This document shows, piece by piece, positions 22,687 through 28,973 of a stretch of DNA of 28,973 bases. The position numbers were made by a program, and so were the translations under genes. This DNA is from UBA7985 sp965661545 (lineage in GTDB: Bacteria > Pseudomonadota > Alphaproteobacteria > UBA7985). The stretch is taken from positions 1 through 28,973 of the forward strand of contig CBFIEF010000035.1 in NCBI GenBank assembly GCA_965661545.1. Direction: 5' to 3'. Under the pieces are notes generated by a model that was given only the letters and a program-made list of their open reading frames with translations, was not told where the DNA came from and did not search any database. Numbering within the stretch: position 1 is the stretch's first letter; the number at the start of each line of letters is the position of its first letter.

Positions 22687-24414
22687 ATGGGCGCTGACAA
22701 AAAGATCGATAAATCGAAACTGCCAAGTCGTCATACCACCGTAGGGCCAGAGCGTGCGCCGCACCGCTCTTACTTGCACGCGATGGGTTTGGGCGACGAT
22801 GAAATTGCACAGCCGCTCATCGGCGTTGCGACCACGTGGAACGAAGCTGCGCCATGTAACATTTCATTGTCGCGTCAGGCGCAAGTGGTGAAGCGCGGCG
22901 TCGAGCACGCACACGGCACACCACGCGAGTTTACCACCATCACCGTGACCGACGGCATCGCCATGGGTCACGAAGGCATGAAGTCTTCGCTGGTTTCCCG
23001 TGAAGTGATTGCTGACTCCGTTGAGCTAACCATGCGCGGTCACTGCTACGACGGTCTGGTTGGTTTGGCCGGCTGTGACAAGTCGCTGCCCGGTATGATG
23101 ATGGCGATGGTTCGTCTGAACGTACCGTCCGTCTTCTTGTACGGCGGTTCAATCCTTCCCGGCACGTTCAAGGGCCGCGATGTAACGGTTCAGGACTTGT
23201 TTGAGGCGGTTGGCCAGCATGCTGTTGGTGAGATGTCTGACGAAGACTTGCACTTGCTTGAGTGCATGGCCTGTCCGTCGGCGGGTTCCTGTGGCGCACA
23301 ATTCACGGCGAATACCATGGCCTGTGTTTCTGAAGCCATCGGTCTGGCTCTGCCACATTCCGCTGGCGCACCAGCCCCTTACGAGATCCGCGATACCTTT
23401 GCCCACAAGTCGGGTGAAGCGGTGATGTCACTGATCGAGATGAACCTGCGTCCACGCGATATCGTTACCCGCAAGTCGCTGGAAAACGCGGCGCGCGTTG
23501 TTGCGGCGACGGGTGGCTCGACCAACGCTGGTCTGCACCTGCCTGCAATCGCGCACGAGTGCGGTATCGACTTCGACTTGCACGACGTTTGCGACATCTT
23601 CCGCGATACACCGTACATCGCCGACCTCAAGCCGGGCGGTAAGTACGTTGCGAAGGATCTGTTCGAGATTGGCGGCGTGCCAATTGTGATTAAGGCGCTG
23701 ATCGAAGGCGGCTACATTCACACCGATTGCATCACTGCAACGGGTAAATCCATCGGCGAAAACCACGAGAAAGTAGCCTTCCCTGAGGGCAACAAGGTGG
23801 TTTACCCCGTCTCCAACGCCATCACGCCAACCGGCGGTGTCGTTGGTCTGCGTGGCAATCTGGCTCCAGAAGGCGCGATTGTGAAGGTTGCGGGTATGGC
23901 GGTCCAGAGCTTCAGCGGTCCAGCGCGCGTCTTCGAGTGCGAAGAAGACTGCTTCGCCGCGGTTCAGAAGGGCGACTATCAGGACGGTGAAGTTCTGGTT
24001 ATCCGCAACGAAGGGCCAAAGGGTGGTCCGGGCATGCGCGAGATGCTTTCCACGACAGCAGCGATCTACGGCCAAGGCCGGGGCGACAAGGTGGCATTGA
24101 TCACCGATGGTCGTTTCTCTGGCGCGACCCGCGGTTTCTGTGTCGGTCACGTTGGTCCAGAAGCCGCTGTTGGTGGGCCGATTGGCTTGCTGCAGAACGG
24201 TGATCTGATCTCAATCGACGCGGTTTCTGGTTCGATGACCGTTGACCTTTCGGATGAGGAAATGGAGCGTCGCCGGGGCGAGTGGAAGCCACGCACACAC
24301 AACTATAACTCCGGCGCGATCTGGCGGTATGCTCAAACAGTCGGTTCGGCTGAGAAGGGCGCGGTCTGTCACCCCGGTGGCAAAGGCGAAACGCACGTTT
24401 ACGCTGACATTTAA
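22687..24414 (+). CDS. ilvD: Dihydroxy-acid dehydratase
   Basis: IlvD dehydrates 2,3-dihydroxy acids in valine, leucine and isoleucine synthesis using an Fe-S cluster. The 575-residue protein is of the bacterial IlvD type. The three cluster cysteines are Cys57 (NEAAPCNISL), Cys130 (GLAGCDKSLPGM) and Cys202 (CPSAGSCGAQFTANTM). Lys132 of CDK is the usual carbamylated Mg ligand. The C-terminal part has KGGPGMREMLSTTAAIYGQG and ALITDGRFSGATRG, with the conserved catalytic Ser region. GGGGAGGA lies about 11 bases before the ATG, a strong site. It appears to be a single gene, ended by a hairpin at 24428-24462. Confidence 0.97.
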   Translation: MGADKKIDKSKLPSRHTTVGPERAPHRSYLHAMGLGDDEIAQPLIGVATTWNEAAPCNISLSRQAQVVKRGVEHAHGTPREFTTITVTDGIAMGHEGMKSSLVSREVIADSVELTMRGHCYDGLVGLAGCDKSLPGMMMAMVRLNVPSVFLYGGSILPGTFKGRDVTVQDLFEAVGQHAVGEMSDEDLHLLECMACPSAGSCGAQFTANTMACVSEAIGLALPHSAGAPAPYEIRDTFAHKSGEAVMSLIEMNLRPRDIVTRKSLENAARVVAATGGSTNAGLHLPAIAHECGIDFDLHDVCDIFRDTPYIADLKPGGKYVAKDLFEIGGVPIVIKALIEGGYIHTDCITATGKSIGENHEKVAFPEGNKVVYPVSNAITPTGGVVGLRGNLAPEGAIVKVAGMAVQSFSGPARVFECEEDCFAAVQKGDYQDGEVLVIRNEGPKGGPGMREMLSTTAAIYGQGRGDKVALITDGRFSGATRGFCVGHVGPEAAVGGPIGLLQNGDLISIDAVSGSMTVDLSDEEMERRRGEWKPRTHNYNSGAIWRYAQTVGSAEKGAVCHPGGKGETHVYADI

Positions 24415-24427
24415 CAACACGAGAGAC

Positions 24428-24462
24428 GAGCAGGGCCGGCGAGTACCGTTCTGGCCCTGCTC
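24428..24462 (+). terminator. 10-bp hairpin after ilvD, directly before the next start
   Basis: GAGCAGGGCC (24428-24437) pairs perfectly with GGCCCTGCTC (24453-24462) over a 15-base loop. The bases after it are AATCATTT, so the T-tract is poor. The hairpin ends 8 bases before the ATG of the next gene and occupies the place where its ribosome site would be. It may end ilvD, control the next gene, or both. Confidence 0.6.
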
Positions 24463-24470
24463 AATCATTT

Positions 24471-24968
24471 ATGAAACAGATTCTGAAATCCCTGTTCGGT
24501 TCTAAGCGTCAACAGGGTTCTGAAATGGGCGCTGTCTTTGCCGACATCGCCACAACGATCCGTGACGAGGACGAGCCTTTTACCGAAGGTGAAGAGGCGG
24601 ACGCGGACGACGTCGAAACGTACGCTCCCTTTATGCTCGAAACCACCGAGACAGAAGACGGCACACTGTCTTATCGCATCACCTCGGGCCCGGAAATGCT
24701 GGAAAGCGACGGATACTTGCAGTCGCGTGATGGCCGAGGCGGGGGAACGTCGTGGACTGAATTGGTGCGTGGGGCTTTGCATCTGTCCGGTCAGGCTGAA
24801 GTGCTCAACGATTTGTGCTTCATGTCAACGGACGAGCAACTGGTCGCCGAAACCCTCAATGCCGCTGACGCCGGGGCTGTTGCTGCTGTGGCCCAGGCCA
24901 TGCACTGGGACCGCGCGATGATGGATGCGGCGCTCGATTGGGCGCAGAAGCAGGGGTTCTGGGTCTAA
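24471..24968 (+). CDS. Small acidic protein of unknown function
   Basis: I do not recognise this 165-residue protein. It starts with a basic stretch (MKQILKSLFGSKRQQ), then a very acidic region at about residues 35-55 (DEDEPFTEGEEADADD). A compact domain follows with the segment YRITSGPEMLESDGYLQSRDGRGGGTSWTELV split over about 70-105. It ends with an Ala-rich helical part and an aromatic FWV tail. No signal peptide or membrane segment is seen, so it is likely cytoplasmic. There is no Shine-Dalgarno sequence before ATG 24471, only the ilvD hairpin. A second in-frame ATG at 24525 has AGGG before it but would remove a natural-looking N-terminus. Codon use is like that of its neighbours. Confidence 0.7.
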   Translation: MKQILKSLFGSKRQQGSEMGAVFADIATTIRDEDEPFTEGEEADADDVETYAPFMLETTETEDGTLSYRITSGPEMLESDGYLQSRDGRGGGTSWTELVRGALHLSGQAEVLNDLCFMSTDEQLVAETLNAADAGAVAAVAQAMHWDRAMMDAALDWAQKQGFWV

Positions 24969-25000
24969 GCCCGAAAACCCCTGCCTTTCTCTGGCGGCTT

Positions 25001-26422
25001 TTAGAGGCCAGCAATCAGGCTGTTCGGATCCGCCTTTAACCGATCATACATCCGTCCGGCACGCTGCTCGATCGCCTCGCAGGCGTCGAGGACGAGATCT
25101 TCGCGGAACCGCTTGCCGATGATCTGTACGGAGACGGGCATCCCGTCGGCGAAGTGCGATCCAATGTTTCCAGCCGGTAGGCCCAAGAAATTCATCGAGT
25201 AGACGTAGACTGCTGACCCAATCAGATCGAGCATGCCATCGAGGTCTTCAGCATCGCGGTTCCAAGGCTGCGTGGTGACTGGCATGAACGGCGTCAGGAC
25301 CAGCGGGTATTTCTCCAAAAACAGCAAATAGTCACGCACGTGCTTGGACCGGCGCGCCAAGCCCTGCATTAGCTCATCGCCCTGATAGATGGTGAAATAG
25401 TCGAAATAGCTGTCGAAGATCCGGTTGACCGTGTCGCTGCCATACTCGCGCACGGCGGGGGTCAGGTGGGCCAGCAGATCGCCAAAGAAGCAGCCCTCTG
25501 CATCTTTGATCATCTCATCAAAGTTTGGCAATTCGACTTCTTCAAGCACGTAGCCCGCGTCTTTGAGCGCATCAATGGCGGCATCAAGCGCGGCTGCGGT
25601 CTCAGTGGACATACCCCGGCGCGGCATGTAGCGCGTGAAGCCCACTTTCTTGGGCCCATCGATTGCGGGTCCGTCAAAGGCGACCGGCGCCATCCACGGA
25701 TCATGCGGGTTGTATTGGGTGAGCGCGCGCATCCCCAAGCGGACATCTTCAACATCGCGCGTGATAACACCCTGAACCGACATCAGCTGCGCCAAGATTG
25801 AGCGCTCAGCAGGTGCAGAGGGGTTATAAGCGGGCGTGCGACCCAGACCGGGTTTGACGGTTGCCGCGCCCACCGCCGCGGCGGGGTAGCGAACGGAACC
25901 TGCGATATCGTTACCGTGCGCAATGGCACCCATGCCGCCCATCACAGCAGACGACGCGCCGCCCGATGAACCACCCGACGTGGACCAGTCGTTCCACGGG
26001 TTAAAGGTCCGCCCGTGTAGATCGTTCACTGTGGTTGCTCGCATAGAGAACTCGGGCGTGTTGGTTCGGCCAATGATAACCGCGCCAGCAGCCTCAAGAT
26101 TCTGCACCACAGGCGCATCGCCTGGTGACATCAAGTCCTTGAACGCGACGACACCGTTGGTGTTTGCCCAGCCCTTTTGGTCGATGTTGACCTTGACCGT
26201 CACCGGAACGCCATGCATCTCGCCACGCCCGTCTTTCTGCGCATCCAGCGCTTTAGCACGTTCCAGCGCTGGTTCGCTGAGGTCTTGCACCACGGCGTTC
26301 AGCGTGGGGTTTGTCACGTGCATCCGGTCGATACTGGCTTGCGCCGCATCAACACAGGAAATGTCGCCCTTGCGGATCAGTGCGGCAGTTTCAGTTCCAG
26401 AAAGTTCCCAAAGTTCAGTCAC
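25001..26422 (-). CDS. Amidase-signature family hydrolase
   Basis: This 473-residue enzyme belongs to the amidase signature family, which hydrolyses amide bonds by a Ser-cisSer-Lys triad. The predicted residues are Lys77 (GVPVTVKVNI), Ser152 in STSGGSSGGAS and the nucleophile Ser176 in GNDIAGSVRYP. The oxyanion and glycine-rich regions are complete, so it should be active. The sequence lacks the features of GatA (no gatB or gatC nearby), so a general amidase acting on a small or aryl amide is more likely. The substrate cannot be told. It has no signal peptide. It stands alone between converging and co-directional neighbours; 90 bases separate it from xthA upstream. Confidence 0.9.
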   Translation of the reverse strand: MTELWELSGTETAALIRKGDISCVDAAQASIDRMHVTNPTLNAVVQDLSEPALERAKALDAQKDGRGEMHGVPVTVKVNIDQKGWANTNGVVAFKDLMSPGDAPVVQNLEAAGAVIIGRTNTPEFSMRATTVNDLHGRTFNPWNDWSTSGGSSGGASSAVMGGMGAIAHGNDIAGSVRYPAAAVGAATVKPGLGRTPAYNPSAPAERSILAQLMSVQGVITRDVEDVRLGMRALTQYNPHDPWMAPVAFDGPAIDGPKKVGFTRYMPRRGMSTETAAALDAAIDALKDAGYVLEEVELPNFDEMIKDAEGCFFGDLLAHLTPAVREYGSDTVNRIFDSYFDYFTIYQGDELMQGLARRSKHVRDYLLFLEKYPLVLTPFMPVTTQPWNRDAEDLDGMLDLIGSAVYVYSMNFLGLPAGNIGSHFADGMPVSVQIIGKRFREDLVLDACEAIEQRAGRMYDRLKADPNSLIAGL

Positions 26423-26512
26423 GGTATCGGCCTCCCACCTTCATTACAGGTGCCAGCAAATCACAGAAACAGTTGGGAGTCTTGGGGCTTCGCGCGGGGC
26501 TTGTGGCTTTGG

Positions 26513-27283
26513 TTAGGAAAATTCTGCCCAAACCGGTGTGTGGTCTGAGGCTTTTTCCTTAGGCCGTGGTGTGCGGTCGATGCCTGCGCCCACCAATCGG
26601 TCAGCGGCCTGCGGAGAGGCAAGGATGAAATCGATGCGCCAGCCGTGGTCTTTGTCGTAAGCGCCGCGTTGGTAGTCCCAGTAGGAGAACTGGCCGGGCC
26701 GCTCGTCGAACACACGAAAGGTATCGGTCAGGCCCATATTAAGCAGCGTATAGAGCCGATCTTTGCTCTCTGGTCGACCGAGGGCATCGTCTTTCATTGC
26801 CGTAGGGCTGCAGACATCGGCATCGGTTGGAATGACGTTGTAGTCCCCGCACAGCACAAACGGCTGTTCCGTCGCCAGCAATTCGCCTGCGTGGCGGATC
26901 AGACGATCCATCCAGCTGAGCTTGTAGTCAAACTTCGGCCCCGGCACGGGGTTACCGTTCGGCAGGTAAAGGCCACCAACAATGAAGCCTTCGCTGGTTT
27001 CGACTTCGATATAGCGAGCGTGATCGTCTTCCTCGTCGCCGGGCAAGGCGCGCAGGCGGGTCACTACCGGCTCCCGCGACAGGATCGCAACGCCGTTGTA
27101 GCTCTTCTGGCCCACGATGGTGGCGTGATAGCCCGCAGCTTCGAGGTCAGCGAAAGGGAAGGTCTCATCCTGCGCTTTGATTTCCTGCAAGCACACGATA
27201 TCGGGCTTGAACGCATCGAGCCACTCGGTGACGTTCGCGAGCCGGGCACGGACGGAATTTACGTTAAAGCTGGCAACCTTCAC
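26513..27283 (-). CDS. xthA: Exodeoxyribonuclease III / AP endonuclease
   Basis: XthA cuts DNA at abasic sites and removes 3' blocking groups in base excision repair. With GTG 27283 as start it has 256 residues, in line with the family. The metal and catalytic residues are in place: Asn7 (FNVNSVRAR), Glu34 (CLQEIKAQ), Tyr105 (GLYLPNG), Asp147 and Asn149 (CGDYNVIPTD), and the final Asp247-His248 (SDHTPVW). The GTG lies 4 bases after the erpA stop codon, and a longer frame to 27385 would run antiparallel to nothing useful and overlap erpA. Translation probably depends on coupling to erpA, since no strong ribosome site is visible. Confidence 0.95.
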   Translation of the reverse strand: MKVASFNVNSVRARLANVTEWLDAFKPDIVCLQEIKAQDETFPFADLEAAGYHATIVGQKSYNGVAILSREPVVTRLRALPGDEEDDHARYIEVETSEGFIVGGLYLPNGNPVPGPKFDYKLSWMDRLIRHAGELLATEQPFVLCGDYNVIPTDADVCSPTAMKDDALGRPESKDRLYTLLNMGLTDTFRVFDERPGQFSYWDYQRGAYDKDHGWRIDFILASPQAADRLVGAGIDRTPRPKEKASDHTPVWAEFS

Positions 27284-27287
27284 GCGA

Positions 27288-27644
27288 TCAGAACACGCTG
27301 AAAGATGTGCCACAGCCACAGGAGGCGGTGGCGTTTGGATTGTTGATCTTGAACGCCGCGCCGATGAGCTCGTCAACAAAATCAACTTCCGCCCCTTCCA
27401 TGAACTCCATGGAGGTTTCGTCGACCAGCAGCTTTACGCCATCGGTCTCGAAGATGCTGTCGTCCGTTTTGACGGCTTCATCGAAGTCGATTTTGTACTG
27501 AAAACCCGAGCACCCACCACCCAGCACGGACACGCGCAAATGCAGGGCGTCGTTACCCTCCATCACACGCAACGTTTTGACGCGAGCGGCGGCAGAGGCG
27601 GTGAGGATGACAGTCGAGCTGTCTTCTGGTCTATCCAAAGGCAT
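27288..27644 (-). CDS. erpA: HesB/ErpA-type iron-sulfur cluster insertion protein
   Basis: A-type carrier proteins accept an Fe-S cluster and deliver it to target enzymes. The 118-residue protein has the three conserved cysteines: Cys45 in GGGCSGFQY, and Cys109 and Cys111 in SCGCGTSF. Start ATG 27644 gives the usual short N-terminus; a GTG at 27692 would add 16 residues and overlap the divergent dgt leader. ErpA is preferred over IscA because no isc genes are nearby, but the two are hard to separate by sequence. xthA starts 4 bases downstream. Possible clients in this window are Nth and IlvD. Confidence 0.93.
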   Translation of the reverse strand: MPLDRPEDSSTVILTASAAARVKTLRVMEGNDALHLRVSVLGGGCSGFQYKIDFDEAVKTDDSIFETDGVKLLVDETSMEFMEGAEVDFVDELIGAAFKINNPNATASCGCGTSFSVF

Positions 27645-27711
27645 AGATTGAGAGTAGGGAGTGCCTGCGCATCCTTCAAGAGAGAACTCCACCGATTGGG
27701 GTCAAAATGTC

Positions 27712-28878
27712 ATGTCCACCCTCGCTTCTTACGCCATAAACCCTACAAAGACCCGTGGACGGGCACATTTAGAGCCGGGAAGTGACGGCGGAGAGCGATT
27801 GCCGCACAAGCGCGACCGCGACCGAATCATTCACAGCCGAGCGTTTCGCAAGCTGCTTTACAAAACCCAAGTCTTTGTCAGCGATGAAAACGACACGCTG
27901 CGAACCCGCCTGACGCACTCGATGGAAGTCGCGCAAATCACCCGTGATATGTGCCGAGCGCTTTCGCTGAACGAAGACCTGGGCGAAACCGTTGCGCTGG
28001 CTCACGATCTGGGCCACAGCCCCTTTGGCCATGCGGGCGAAGATGCGCTGTCGGATTGCTTGCATCAACGGGGCTTGCCGTCGTTCAATCACAACCTGCA
28101 TACGGCCAAGATCGTTACGGTGCTTGAGCGTCGCTATGCCGCTTATGACGGACTGAACCTGTGTTGGGAAACGCTGGAGGGCATCGCCAAGCACAATGGC
28201 CCGGTTCACGGTGATTTGGCCGCAGATATGGAACGCCTGTTTGCTGGCTTTGATCTTGAGCTGCATACCCACGCCTCAGCCGAGGCACAGGTTGCCGCGC
28301 TGTCGGATGATATCGCCTACAACACGCATGACGTTGACGACGGCTTGCGCGCCGGTTTGCTGGACTTTGCCGCGTTGGCCGATGTTGCGTTGCCCGCTCG
28401 GGCGCTTCGGGACATTGACGCGAAATTTCCGGGCCTGCCTGCAGACAAGCGCGCTTTTGAAGTCGCACGGCGGATGATTTCCGAGCTGATCGGTGACGTG
28501 CTGTCGAACAGCCGGGGTTTGCTGGCTGCGTTCGCGGGCCGGGGACCGGAAGACATTCGCGCGCATGAGACGCACGTTATCGCGTTCTCTCCGGGGATGT
28601 ACGAAGACCTGCAGGAACTGCGCGCCTTTCTGTTTACCAATCTCTATCGCCACCCACAGGTGAATCGCCGCCGTCATAAGACGACAAAGATCATTCGCGA
28701 CCTCTTCGACCTTTACGACGCTCGCCCTGATCTGTTGTTGAGCGAGAAGGGTATGGCAGAGGCGATGGATGACCCTGTTGTCCGGGCTGGCATCGTCACC
28801 GACACTATTGCATCCATGACTGATAAATCGGCAATCGAAGAGCATCGGCGCCAGTTCGATCTCTATGCCATCGACTGA
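27712..28878 (+). CDS. dgt: dGTP triphosphohydrolase-like protein
   Basis: This HD-domain enzyme splits dNTPs into deoxynucleoside and triphosphate. With the start at ATG 27712 it has 388 residues, the normal size for the alphaproteobacterial Dgt type. The opening SRAFRKLLYKTQVFV is the family signature. The HD metal ligands are His69 (RLTHSMEVAQ), His98 and Asp99 (ALAHDLGHSPFGHAGE) and a later Asp in SDDIAYNTHDVDDG. The C-terminal segment HKTTKIIRDLFDLY is also conserved. A frame extension to 27661 overlaps the erpA leader. argS follows at once, an order common in alphaproteobacteria. Confidence 0.95.
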   Translation: MSTLASYAINPTKTRGRAHLEPGSDGGERLPHKRDRDRIIHSRAFRKLLYKTQVFVSDENDTLRTRLTHSMEVAQITRDMCRALSLNEDLGETVALAHDLGHSPFGHAGEDALSDCLHQRGLPSFNHNLHTAKIVTVLERRYAAYDGLNLCWETLEGIAKHNGPVHGDLAADMERLFAGFDLELHTHASAEAQVAALSDDIAYNTHDVDDGLRAGLLDFAALADVALPARALRDIDAKFPGLPADKRAFEVARRMISELIGDVLSNSRGLLAAFAGRGPEDIRAHETHVIAFSPGMYEDLQELRAFLFTNLYRHPQVNRRRHKTTKIIRDLFDLYDARPDLLLSEKGMAEAMDDPVVRAGIVTDTIASMTDKSAIEEHRRQFDLYAID

Positions 28879-28902
28879 CCCCCACCAAAGGCCACGCTTT
28901 CC

Positions 28903-28973
28903 ATGAATCTGTTTGCCAACCTCGAAATCCGGTTGAAAGCCCACCTCGCTTCTATGGTCGCCGATGGCCGCTT
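28903..28973 (+). CDS. argS: Arginyl-tRNA synthetase (N-terminus only, right edge)
   Basis: Only 23 codons are present, starting ATG 28903, 24 bases after the dgt stop, and reading MNLFANLEIRLKAHLASMVA. This resembles the N-terminal domain of ArgS (MNxFA..., amphipathic helix), and argS is the usual gene after dgt in alphaproteobacteria. The call rests on this short match and on gene order. Confidence 0.65.
   Translation, partial: MNLFANLEIRLKAHLASMVADGR

Noticed and set aside
25923..26516. 197-codon plus-strand open frame
   Set aside because: It is antisense to the amidase gene, whose catalytic motifs are complete.
26645..27301. 218-codon plus-strand open frame
   Set aside because: It is antisense to xthA, which has all catalytic residues.

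Overview
The window looks like ordinary chromosomal DNA of an alphaproteobacterium. The evidence is the gene order mdh-sucC-sucD-sucA-sucB, the pairs clpS-clpA and dgt-argS, a COG3146-type acyltransferase, a Bpt leucyltransferase and an OmpR/EnvZ-type regulator pair. Codon use leans to moderately high G+C and looks even throughout. I see no insertion sequence, phage gene, CRISPR array, tRNA or rRNA. I cannot place the organism to order or genus.

Layout. 1-1803 (minus): an OmpR-type response regulator followed by its sensor kinase, which runs off the left edge. 2053-2388: a small exported protein of unknown function. 2833-5556: clpS-clpA, ending in a strong terminator. 5735-6103: a small DUF962 membrane protein. 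6139-8586 (minus): ridA, nth and a FemAB/GNAT-like protein in close order. 9168-12437: mdh, sucC, sucD (TCA cycle). 12556-13701 (minus): a beta-lactamase-fold lipoprotein that lacks the catalytic Ser-x-x-Lys. 14154-18302: sucA-sucB, the E1 and E2 subunits of 2-oxoglutarate dehydrogenase. 18366-20182: metZ, divergent from an Lrp/AsnC regulator. 20216-22519 (minus): bpt and an NhaD-type antiporter. 22687-24968: ilvD and a small acidic unknown protein. 25001-26422 (minus): an amidase-signature enzyme. 26513-27644 (minus): erpA and xthA, closely spaced. 27712-28973: dgt and the start of argS.

How the genes fit together. The centre is a TCA block that takes 2-oxoglutarate to succinyl-CoA (SucAB) and on to succinate (SucCD), with malate dehydrogenase alongside. 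Its usual E3 gene lpd does not follow sucB. An unrelated minus-strand lipoprotein gene splits sucCD from sucAB, so sucAB has its own upstream region, which carries a perfect 10-bp inverted repeat. ClpS, ClpA and Bpt are three parts of the bacterial N-degron pathway (Bpt adds Leu, ClpS recognises it, ClpAP degrades), although bpt lies about 17 kb from clpA. Nth and ErpA are linked to Fe-S clusters, and IlvD carries one.

No clearly new multi-gene system is visible. The points most worth a second look are the lipoprotein with a lost catalytic motif, the shortened subunit-binding domain in SucB, the Gly in place of Pro in the sensor kinase H-box, and several structured non-coding segments: upstream of clpS, upstream of ridA, in the mdh leader, between mdh and sucC, upstream of sucA, between metZ and lrp, and directly before the small gene after ilvD.
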